In this document: piece by piece, positions 37,605 through 45,349 of the stretch
Layout of the letters: the number at the start of each line of letters is the position of its first letter
How positions within the stretch are numbered: the stretch's first letter is position 1
Origin: Alphaproteobacteria bacterium
Lineage (GTDB): Bacteria; Myxococcota_A; UBA796; GCA-2862545
Length of the DNA stretch: 64,000 nt
Assembly (NCBI GenBank): GCA_020632875.1
Contig: JACKET010000006.1
Span: forward strand, 124,001 to 188,000
Reading direction: 5' to 3'
Position numbers and translations under genes: made by a program
Notes under the pieces: model-generated
What the model saw: only the letters and a program-made list of their open reading frames with translations
Database searches by the model: none
Told to the model about the DNA's origin: nothing

Positions 37605-38417
37605 CTACCGGCGCAGGTCGGACTCGAACCCCCGCAGCGTCCGCCCGGTGGCCGCGCGGAAGTCCCGCGCCAGGTGGGCCTGATCCGCGTACCCGAGCGC
37701 GAGCGCGAGGTCGGCGAGCTGCTCGACCTCGCCGCGCTCCACCCGGAGTGCGGCCTCCTGCAGGCGATGCCGCCGGATCACCCACTTCGGCGTGGCGCCG
37801 ACGTGCTCGGCGAACAGCCTCTGCACGGCGCGCACCGTCATCCCCGCGTCCTCGGCGAGCTGATCGACGCGGGTGAGGTCGGTCCGTCGGATCCGCCGCA
37901 TCATCCGCACGGCCAGGCGGACGTCGTCGGTGATCACGAGCCGCGGACGCAGCCAGTCGGCGAGGACGCGCAGCCCGTCTCCGTCGTCCGCCGGCCCCAG
38001 CACGTCCGGCACCTCGTCGAACGCCTCGTCGAGCGGCGTGATCCGGTTGCTGAAGTCCCGCACCGCGCGGGGCAGGACGGCGCGCCCCGCTCCAGGATGC
38101 AGCTTCACGGCCCGCACGACGCCCTCCTCCGCGAGCGTCCGGGTCCACAGACGCGTCCAGACGCCGACGATGCGACCCACGCCCGCTTCGAACGACAGGT
38201 GGATCGCCGGGTCTCCGAGGAGCTCGGTGACGTGGGGAGGCTGGCCGCGCAGGTCCCAGCGCGCACACCAGAACGACTCCACGACGGCGGCGAGGTCGTC
38301 AGGCGGCGCGTGGGTCGTCGCCTGCACGCGGGACCCGCTCACCCGGCTCGAGACCAACCCCCGGGCGCGCCCGTGGCCGGTCGGTCGCGTTTCTTCAAGC
38401 GGCGCTTCGTCGGCCAT
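37605..38417 (-). CDS. AraC-family transcriptional regulator
   Basis: This protein has 270 residues from the ATG at 38417. The N-terminal domain is the DUF6597-type sensor often seen in AraC regulators (WCARWDLRG, LGDPAIHLSFE). The C-terminal HTH covers about residues 175-265: QLAEDAGMTVRAVQRLFAEHVG, PKWVIRRHRLQEAAL and LALALGYADQAHLARDFRAATG with a final RTLRGFE. It is divergent from the cupin gene at 38450, with a 32-base gap too short to hold separate promoters. It probably controls that gene. Confidence 0.9.
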   Translation of the reverse strand: MADEAPLEETRPTGHGRARGLVSSRVSGSRVQATTHAPPDDLAAVVESFWCARWDLRGQPPHVTELLGDPAIHLSFEAGVGRIVGVWTRLWTRTLAEEGVVRAVKLHPGAGRAVLPRAVRDFSNRITPLDEAFDEVPDVLGPADDGDGLRVLADWLRPRLVITDDVRLAVRMMRRIRRTDLTRVDQLAEDAGMTVRAVQRLFAEHVGATPKWVIRRHRLQEAALRVERGEVEQLADLALALGYADQAHLARDFRAATGRTLRGFESDLRR

Positions 38418-38449
38418 CCTACGGTTCGCTCCACCGAGGAGAGTCCACC

Positions 38450-38830
38450 ATGAGCCGAATCGTCGTCCACACCGCCGCCGAGATCCCGTACTACCAGGGC
38501 CCACACGAGATCGAGGGCATCCGGTTCCGCCACGCCCGGAAGGAGCTGGGCGTCACGGCCTGGGGCATGAACGTGCTCGACCTCGCGCCGCACTGCGAGG
38601 GCTATCCGGAGCACGACCACGCGCACGATGGCCAGGAGGAGGTCTACGTGGTGCTCGAGGGCGCCGTCGACCTGCACGCTGGCGGCGAGATCCACCCGAT
38701 GCGCGCGGGCCAGCTCGTGCGCCTGCCCGCGAACGTGACGCGCAAGCTCGTCACGGGCGAGCACGCCGCGCGGGTGCTCGCCATCGGCGGGACCCCGGGC
38801 GCGCCCTACGCCGCCGAGGGCGGCATGTGA
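38450..38830 (+). CDS. cupin-domain protein
   Basis: This 126-residue single cupin has the metal motif region PEHDHAHDGQEEVYVVLEG split here (His 54, His 56, His 58 and Glu 63) and the second motif LVRLPANVTRKL. The ligands His-x-His and Glu are intact, so it should bind a metal ion. Cupins of this size are small isomerases, decarboxylases or sensors. The substrate is not known. The divergent AraC-family gene suggests inducible expression. It ends right at the end of the VWA lipoprotein gene on the other strand. Confidence 0.82.
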   Translation: MSRIVVHTAAEIPYYQGPHEIEGIRFRHARKELGVTAWGMNVLDLAPHCEGYPEHDHAHDGQEEVYVVLEGAVDLHAGGEIHPMRAGQLVRLPANVTRKLVTGEHAARVLAIGGTPGAPYAAEGGM

Positions 38831-40339
38831 TCAGCGGCCTTCGACGGTGATGTCGACGGTCTCGCTGCCGCGCCCGATGACGATGGACATCGGCGCGGTG
38901 GAGCCCGCGATCATGTCGATCGCAATCGCCACGCTGAGCGCGGGGACCCCGTCGATCGAGCGGATCACGTCGCCCGGGCGGATGCCCGCTTCACTCGCCG
39001 GGCCCCCGTCGACGACCTGCGTGATGACCACACCCTCTGCCTGCTTCACGAGGGTGATCCCGATCTTCCGCGGGCCCTTCGGCGCGGTCTTGGCCCCCTC
39101 GAGGGCCTCGACCAACGCGCTGAGCCGCTCGATCTCGGCCTGCGTCTCGGCCAGCTCGGGGTCTTCGGCCAGCTCGCGCGCGATCTCTTCCGCGACCGAC
39201 GAGCTCCCGGCGGACACGGGCGGTGGGCTGCGCTTGCGGGGGTACGCGCGGGTGAGGATGTCGCGGGTCGCGCGACGCTGGCACGACCGGGTCAGGGGGT
39301 AGTAGCAGCAGGTGTTCGTGCCCGGCACGATGCCCATGCCGTTCGAGCACGTGCCGCAGGCGAGCACGCCGTCGGCCTGGGCGCTCCCGGTGGCGCAGCA
39401 CAGGATGTCGGAGTGCTCGGCCAGCGTGAACCCCGCGCGGCAGCGCGGCCCGAGGTCGGCCGAGTCGTCGACGACGAAGGTCGACGTCACGTCGGCCTTC
39501 GCCTTCTTCACCGCGACCTCCATCCGCAGCTCGTGCTCGGTGGGACCTGGGCGGGACGGGGAGAGGTACGACACGCGGTACAGGCCGCCGAGCTGCTCGG
39601 CGAGCTCTTCGAACGCCTTCCCGAGCTGCTTCGGGCTCTTCGCGAAGACCGCGCGGCCCTTGCCCGCCACGGCGATGGACTGGAGGGCGGCCCGGTCGAC
39701 GTCGCCGAGGCCGACCACGTGCACGGTGATCCCCTCGTCGCGGACCAGGGTGAGCAGGTGGTCGATCGACGCGGCGCTGCGGTTGTCGCGACCGTCGGTG
39801 AACGCGATGACCACGCGCTCCTCGCCACGCTCGACCGCGTTCTTGCCGGCCAGCTCGACGGCGTCGTACAGCGACGTGAAGCGCCCGTCGAAGTCGAGCT
39901 GGCTCAGGTCGTTCAGCTCCTCGACCTCGGTGCCGAACGCGTAGACGCGGAACGACGCCCGGCGGTACAGCGCGCCCACGAACGAGATCGCCGAGGACAC
40001 CACGGCCTCCTGCGCGTTCGCCTCGCGGATGCTGCCGCTGGTGTCGAGTACGAGGCTCAGGGTCATGCGCACGTCGGTCGAGCCCGCCACGCTCTCGCGA
40101 TCCGCCGGCGAGCCGTCCTGGTAGAAGCGGAAGCTGTCGGGACCGAGGCCGACCACGGGCTGGCCGTCCTGGTCCTTGACCGAGAAGGTGCCCCGCCCGA
40201 CCATGCCCTTCACGTCGCCCGACCACTGCCACTCGATCCCGCGCGACACGGGCTCGACCGTGAGCGACTTCACCTTGTGTCCGCATCCCGTGGCCGCGAC
40301 CAGCGCCGCCAGGACGAGCCCTCTCGATGTGCTCCGCAC
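38831..40339 (-). CDS. VWA-PDZ lipoprotein
   Basis: This 502-residue lipoprotein starts at a GTG with GGAGG upstream and has lipobox ATGC with Cys 19. Residues about 85-260 are a von Willebrand A domain with an intact metal site (DTSGS, then a Thr in RFTSLYDA and an Asp in FTDGRDN). About residues 290-370 form a Cys-rich insertion with at least eight Cys (RCRAGF, LCCATG, CGTCSNG, TCCYYP, SCQRR). After a charged helix comes a PDZ-like domain at about 420-500 (GVVITQVVDGGPA, GIRPGDVIRSIDG). This is an unusual mix of an adhesion-type domain with a PDZ and probably acts at the outer membrane. Confidence 0.82.
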   Translation of the reverse strand: MRSTSRGLVLAALVAATGCGHKVKSLTVEPVSRGIEWQWSGDVKGMVGRGTFSVKDQDGQPVVGLGPDSFRFYQDGSPADRESVAGSTDVRMTLSLVLDTSGSIREANAQEAVVSSAISFVGALYRRASFRVYAFGTEVEELNDLSQLDFDGRFTSLYDAVELAGKNAVERGEERVVIAFTDGRDNRSAASIDHLLTLVRDEGITVHVVGLGDVDRAALQSIAVAGKGRAVFAKSPKQLGKAFEELAEQLGGLYRVSYLSPSRPGPTEHELRMEVAVKKAKADVTSTFVVDDSADLGPRCRAGFTLAEHSDILCCATGSAQADGVLACGTCSNGMGIVPGTNTCCYYPLTRSCQRRATRDILTRAYPRKRSPPPVSAGSSSVAEEIARELAEDPELAETQAEIERLSALVEALEGAKTAPKGPRKIGITLVKQAEGVVITQVVDGGPASEAGIRPGDVIRSIDGVPALSVAIAIDMIAGSTAPMSIVIGRGSETVDITVEGR

Positions 40340-40480
40340 GTCGACCTCCAAGCCGCCGACTCTATGAGACGTCCGCTTCGGACGCCAGCACCCGGAGCGC
40401 ACCGACTGCCGGATCTGAAGCGTCCTGAAACGCGCTGGTCCGTCCGCCATGCCGTCATACCCGGGCGCCGGAGGTGAACG

Positions 40481-41077
40481 ATGATCCTGGCTCTCTCGAC
40501 CCTTGCCCTGGCCGCTACCATCGAGATCGATGCTCCCTTCACGATCGAGGTCGACGGGCGGTACATCCGCCACACCGACGTGGCGTCGGTCGCGGGTCTC
40601 GACGCGGGCACGCACCGCGTGACGCTCCGGCGCCTGATGGGGCCCGTCTTCTGCGAGAAGCGCGTCACCGTCGGGGCGCGTGACGTGGTCCGGATGGCCT
40701 GGATCGACGGCGACCTCGTCGTGGTCGGGACCGGCCAGCAGGCCGCGCTGCCGATCGAGATCCGCCGCGGACCAGGTGGACTGACGGTGGCGGGCAGCCT
40801 GTTCGGTGGCGGGACGGCCGCTCCGACTGCGGCCCCCGTCGTACAGGACGTGAAGCCTGCGGCCGGCGGAGCGATGCGCCCCGGGCCCTACCTCGCCCTG
40901 CAGTCGAAGCTCCGGGTGGCCGAGAGCGACGACCAGCGCATCGACGTGCTCCGCCGCTCCGCGTCGCAGGAGTCGAGCGCCTTCACCCGGACCCAGATCG
41001 ACGAGCTCGTCGCGATGGTCGGCGACGATCGCCGGGACGATGCGCGTCGCATCCTGTCGTCACGCGCGATCGACTGA
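40481..41077 (+). CDS. exported protein with DUF4476-like C-terminus
   Basis: This 198-residue protein has a signal peptide (MILALSTLALAATIE). The first 85 mature residues are a beta-rich PEGA-like domain (IEVDGRYIRH, GTHRVTLRR). The last 70 residues are helical and resemble DUF4476: LRVAESDDQRIDVLRRSASQ, FTRTQIDELVAMVGDD and RRDDARRILSS. It is extracytoplasmic. The 3' end overlaps the convergent kinase gene's last 18 bases (if that gene ends at 41060), which marks the limit of that frame. Confidence 0.7.
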   Translation: MILALSTLALAATIEIDAPFTIEVDGRYIRHTDVASVAGLDAGTHRVTLRRLMGPVFCEKRVTVGARDVVRMAWIDGDLVVVGTGQQAALPIEIRRGPGGLTVAGSLFGGGTAAPTAAPVVQDVKPAAGGAMRPGPYLALQSKLRVAESDDQRIDVLRRSASQESSAFTRTQIDELVAMVGDDRRDDARRILSSRAID

Positions 41078-42825
41078 CACGGACGCCGCGGTCGCGCGCA
41101 CGAGTGGCCAGGCGAGGAGGAAGGGCGACAGCGCGGCGACCACCCCGAAGATCTCGGGCACCCATGCATCCGCCGCGACGCCCGCCGCGACGTGGCCGGC
41201 GACGGCGAGCAGGGCGGCGGGGCCGAAGCGTCGGTCGAGCAGCAGCGTGCACAGCGAAGCCGCCAGCGCCAGGACGAGCAGCTCGGACCGATACATCGTG
41301 GCGATCTCGAGCCCTGCAGCCAGGCCGTCGCGCGGCCGAGGGTGTCGAACCCCGCCACCACCCCGACACCTGCGATCAGCGCCGTGCTGGCGCGGTTGAC
41401 GAAGACCTGCTTCCGGAACACGACGACGGCTGCGAGGGCCACCGCGTCGAAGGCGAGCAGCAGGACCAGCGCGCCCCGGACCGATCGCAGATCCAACGCG
41501 CCCGAGACGAGGCCCGCGACGGCGCCGAGCGAAGCCGCCGCGATGGTGGCGAACACGGCCGTCCGGCCCATCAGGCCGGTGTCCACGTCCATCTCGACCG
41601 CTCGCTGCTCGACGGCCTCGCGCGCCGCGACGGCCGCGTGTACCCGGTCCCGCAGGTCGGCGGGTGCGTCCGTGAGCGCCGCGAGCTCCGCGGCCGCCTG
41701 CTCGACGGCCCCGCGCTCGAGCGCCTCCCGTACGGCCAGGATTCCGACCCGGTGCTGGAGCGCGCCCACTTCGGTCGGGAGCTCGGGCGCCACCGAAGCG
41801 AGCATGCTGCGCACGGCGAGAACGGCCTCGGTCGAGTGGGCGGCCTCCGCCTCCATCGCGGCAATCCGCTCGCGCGCCCGGTCGAGCAACCGCGTCGCCG
41901 GCCGGGCCCTGAGCCAGGTTCGGAGCGCGACGAGGGCCTCGCCGAGCGACGGACGCCGCGCGGGGTCCGACGCGCACAGCGCATTCGCGAGCCCCCCGAG
42001 CTCCGCGTCGATCGTGCGGGGGTCGGTGGCCGGAGCCCCCTCCAGCGCGCTCTGGAAGGCTTCGGCGAGAGTCGCGCCCGCGTTCCGCGGCTCGCCCGTG
42101 AGCAGCCGGTGCAGCACCGCGCCCACGCCGTACGCATCCATCGCGGCGTCCGCGCTCCCGGGCCCCATCATCTCGGGCGCCATGTAGTGCGGGGTGCCCG
42201 CGGTGGTCGTCGGGGCACCGACGCCGACGGCGAGCCCCCAATCCAGCACGTACACCTCGCCATGGGGCCCGAGCATCACGTTCTCGGGCTTCACGTCCCG
42301 GTGGACGATCCCGTTGCCGTTCGCGAAACCCAGTGTTCGCACGACCTCCACGAGGATCTCGACGTTGCGCTCGAGCGGGTCGGGGTTCCCCCGCCACGCG
42401 TCCCACCCCGCGTGCTCCGGTGCATCGAGCAGCAAGCGCCACGTCCACCCGTCGACGCGCTTCATCACGAGCAGCGGGGTTCCCTCGGCATCCGCACCGA
42501 GGGCGTGCACGGGGATGATGTTGGGATGCTCGAGCGACCCCATCATTCGGGCCTCGTGCAGCAGGCGTTCCCGTGCGCGCGCCGAAGCGCCGACCTTGAG
42601 CTTCTTCACGGCGACGGAGCGATCCAGCACGGGTTGCCTGGCGCTGTGCACGACGCCCACGGCCCCTTCGCCCAGCACGGGCCCGAGCTGGATGACCGGG
42701 AGCGCGTCGAGGGACGCGGCGCCATCGGCTGCGGGGACGAGCGTGGCGCCCGCCTCCTCGGGGGGCCGCACCGTCTCCGTGGCGCTGGCTCCGGGCCATG
42801 GGTCGTGTGGTGTCGAGTCGCCCAT
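41060..42825 (-). CDS. Ser/Thr kinase with membrane C-terminus, frameshift near 41320
   Basis: The kinase domain is intact: glycine loop GEGAVGVV (about 52-59), Lys 74, HRDVKPEN with Asp 177, DWG instead of DFG at 195-197 and TPHYMAPE. After about residue 440 a membrane region begins (AVFATIAAASLGAVAGLVSGAL and VLLLAFDAVALAAVVVF). From about 41330 the frame that carried the kinase continues as unlikely Arg/Cys/Ser-rich sequence to 40888, antisense to the previous gene. A different frame continues with a sensible membrane segment (SELLVLALAASLCTLLL, AALLAVAGHVAAGVAADAW) and stops at 41060. A one-base frameshift here explains both. It may be a sequence error, a real mutation or programmed shifting. 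Confidence 0.8.
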
Positions 42826-42952
42826 CGCGGGCGAGTATCGCAGAGTCTCGGGGCGAACATCCCGCGCCGGGGCGAAGCGTCTTCACCGGGCCGCAGCCTG
42901 CCATGCTGCGGTCGTGGTCGTGATGGCGGGTGGTGCTCTATGCTGCGCGGGC

Positions 42953-44551
42953 ATGCAGCTCGAGCTCGGCCAGAAGATCGACCGGTACGTCGTGGAATCC
43001 GTCATCGGGTCCGGTGGGCTCGCGGTCGTCTACCGCGTTCGGCACGCTCGGTTGGGCTCGTTCCACGCGCTCAAGGTGCTCCGCATCCACACGCGTCCCA
43101 TCCGCGAGCGGCTCCTGCAGGAAGGCCGCATCCAGGCGAGCCTCAAGCACCCGAACATCGTGAACGTGACCGACATCGTCGACGTCGGCGACTCGCCGGG
43201 CCTCGTGATGGAGCTCGTCGAGGGCCCGGATCTGGGTGCGCTCATCGACTCGGGGACCCTGACGCTGGCCCAGGTCGACGCGCTGGCGAGGGACATCCTC
43301 GGGGCTGTGGCGGCGGCGCACGCCCAGAGCCTCGTCCATCGCGATCTGAAGCCGGGCAACATCCTGATCGAGGTGTCGGAGCGCGGGCTGGTCCCGAAGA
43401 TCACGGACTTCGGGCTCGCGAAGCTCGTCGGGTCCAATGGTGGGGCCACGAACACCCAGTCCGGGGTGACCATGGGCACGCCCGCGTACATGGCGCCAGA
43501 GCAGATCCGCGACGCGAAGAGCGCGGGCCCCGCGGCCGACGTGTTCTCGCTCGGCGCGGTGCTCTACGAGCTCGCGACGGGCGCGATGGCCTTCCCGGGG
43601 GACGACCTGCTCGACCTCTTCGCCCGCGTGGGGAGGGCCGAGTACGTGCCCACCTCGAGCCTCCGGCCCGACCTCCCCGATCGGATGGCCGATGCCATCG
43701 CGTGCGCGCTGGTGGCCGATGTGGACGAGCGGATCGGCTCCGTCGCAGAGCTGCTGGACGTCTGGACGGAGAACGGCGCCGCTCCGATGGACGAAGGAGG
43801 GGAGAGGGTCTGGGGCCCCGAAATCGTCCAACGGGTCTCGACGCTCGCCTCCCGCGTGCCCGCCGACGCCCGGGAGGCGTCCTCCGACACCTGGGCTCCC
43901 GAAGCCACCCCTGCACCGGCCCCGCGCGCGGCCGATCCGGTGGAGACGCCGGCTCCCGCGCCCCCGGCGAGGTCTCCGCTCCTGTTCGCCGGCATGGGGG
44001 GCCTCGTGGTGCTGCTCGCGATGGGGGTCGGCGCGTTCGGCGTGTCGCGGTTGCTCGTCGATCGGGCCGTGCCTCCGCCGGTGCCCGACCTCGTCCCCGT
44101 CGAGACACCCCTTCCCGTCGACCCGGAGCCCGAGCCCGTGGCGCCCGAGCCCGTGTCCTCCGGGGCTCCAGAGCCCGCTGTTCCTCAGCCCGCCGTCCCC
44201 GCCCCGCAGCCCGCTCCCAACCCAGCGCCCGCTCCGGTCCCCCGTCCACCCGATCCCGTGCGGCCCCCGCCGGCGCCGGTGGAGCCGGTGGAGCCGGTCC
44301 CGGTTCCGGTGCCGAAGCCGCCTCCTCCGGCGGCGGTCCGGGTGGTGGTCGAAGGGGAGGGCACCGTCGAGCTGGTGGGCGACGCTGGGGCGCTGCCCGT
44401 CCCCGGCGAGGTCCCGGCGGGCACCTACCGCATCCGGGTGACGTTCCCGGGCAAGCCGGCGAAGACCCTTCCCGAGCCCGTCACCGCGGTGGTCGGGCGA
44501 ACGCTGACCCTGCGCTGCGTCGCGGCGTTCCGGAAGTGCACGCCGCAGTAG
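42953..44551 (+). CDS. membrane Ser/Thr kinase with Pro-rich extracytoplasmic tail
   Basis: This protein has 532 residues from the ATG at 42953. The kinase occupies residues 8-270 with the loop IGSGGLAVVY (19-27), Lys 41, HRD 129-131, DFG 152-154 and TPAYMAPEQ. Residues about 340-365 are a single transmembrane helix. The outside part is a long Pro/Ala/Val linker of repeated PAP/PEP units and then a small beta domain resembling PEGA (VRVVVEGEGTVELVGDAG, GTYRIRVTFPGK). It is typical of PASTA-less membrane kinases of this group, and the outer domain probably senses the envelope. It is divergent from the other membrane kinase gene, with a 127-base gap. Confidence 0.92.
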   Translation: MQLELGQKIDRYVVESVIGSGGLAVVYRVRHARLGSFHALKVLRIHTRPIRERLLQEGRIQASLKHPNIVNVTDIVDVGDSPGLVMELVEGPDLGALIDSGTLTLAQVDALARDILGAVAAAHAQSLVHRDLKPGNILIEVSERGLVPKITDFGLAKLVGSNGGATNTQSGVTMGTPAYMAPEQIRDAKSAGPAADVFSLGAVLYELATGAMAFPGDDLLDLFARVGRAEYVPTSSLRPDLPDRMADAIACALVADVDERIGSVAELLDVWTENGAAPMDEGGERVWGPEIVQRVSTLASRVPADAREASSDTWAPEATPAPAPRAADPVETPAPAPPARSPLLFAGMGGLVVLLAMGVGAFGVSRLLVDRAVPPPVPDLVPVETPLPVDPEPEPVAPEPVSSGAPEPAVPQPAVPAPQPAPNPAPAPVPRPPDPVRPPPAPVEPVEPVPVPVPKPPPPAAVRVVVEGEGTVELVGDAGALPVPGEVPAGTYRIRVTFPGKPAKTLPEPVTAVVGRTLTLRCVAAFRKCTPQ

Positions 44552-44563
44552 TATGCTCGCGTC

Positions 44564-45349
44564 GTGCTCTGGCTCCTGACCATCGTCGAAGCCTTCGGCG
44601 GGTGCGCGGGCCCCACACACGGCCGCGACCTCGACGCGGCCCACGCGTCGTTCGCCGACGCCTGGCAGGCCCTCGACACCGAGGGGGTCTCCACCGCGGT
44701 CCGCGACATGGAGGCCGCCATCGACTGCCAGGCCGACCCGCTCCTCCCGGGCCGCGTGGCGACGTACTTCCAGCTCGCCGGGCTGGCCGCCTGGCTCGAC
44801 GAAGACCTCACGGCCGCGCTCCAGCAGTTCCACGCCGCGCACGAGGTGGCCCCCGACGCGCCCCTCGTCGACTTCGCGAGAGAGCCCGGGTCGGAGTGGG
44901 CCGCGGTGTACGAGCAGGCAGCGGGCCGTCCCGCCTCCCGCCGTATCGTGCTCGCCGCGCCGGCCGATGGCTGGCTCCAGGTCGACGGCACGAGGGCCGG
45001 CGACGCGCCCGACGGGCGCCCCTGGGTTCTGCAGCGGTTCGATCCGAGCGGGGTCGTCGTCTCGACCCACCGCATCGCGACGGGAGGCGCGGTCCCGACC
45101 TACCCCGTCCGCGCGATCGAGCCGGTCCGCAAGGGTCCCCGCACCGTGCTCCTCGCTGCGGGGCTCGGCGGCATCGCCGCGGGAGCGGCGGGGATCGGTG
45201 GCGCGGCGGCGGTGAAGTCCCGCTACCTCAACACCCCCGATGCCGACGACGCAGCGCGCCTAAAGCCCGCGAACATCGCGCTGGGGGCGGGCGGAATCGC
45301 CTTCGGCATCGCGGGCGCCGGGCTCACCGTCGGGGCTTTCGCGCTGTGA
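44564..45349 (+). CDS. exported protein with PEGA-like and membrane-hairpin regions
   Basis: This 261-residue protein starts at a GTG. The N-terminus MLWLLTIVEAFGGC may be a signal peptide with a lipid-attachable Cys. Residues 20-110 are a TPR-like helical part (YFQLAGLAAWLDEDLTAALQQFHAAHE), 125-170 a PEGA-like beta domain (RRIVLAAPADGWLQVDGT), and 190-255 a Gly/Ala hydrophobic hairpin (LLAAGLGGIAAGAAGIGGAA, ALGAGGIAFGIAGAGLTVGA). This layout repeats in the gene at 13034. It starts 12 bases after the membrane kinase gene, and its stop overlaps the next start (GTGA), so the three genes form an operon. Confidence 0.75.
   Translation: MLWLLTIVEAFGGCAGPTHGRDLDAAHASFADAWQALDTEGVSTAVRDMEAAIDCQADPLLPGRVATYFQLAGLAAWLDEDLTAALQQFHAAHEVAPDAPLVDFAREPGSEWAAVYEQAAGRPASRRIVLAAPADGWLQVDGTRAGDAPDGRPWVLQRFDPSGVVVSTHRIATGGAVPTYPVRAIEPVRKGPRTVLLAAGLGGIAAGAAGIGGAAAVKSRYLNTPDADDAARLKPANIALGAGGIAFGIAGAGLTVGAFAL

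Noticed and set aside
40888..41330. C-terminal tail of the kinase in its original frame
   Set aside because: Arg/Cys/Ser-rich composition, fully antisense to a real gene, while a sensible membrane continuation exists in another frame.
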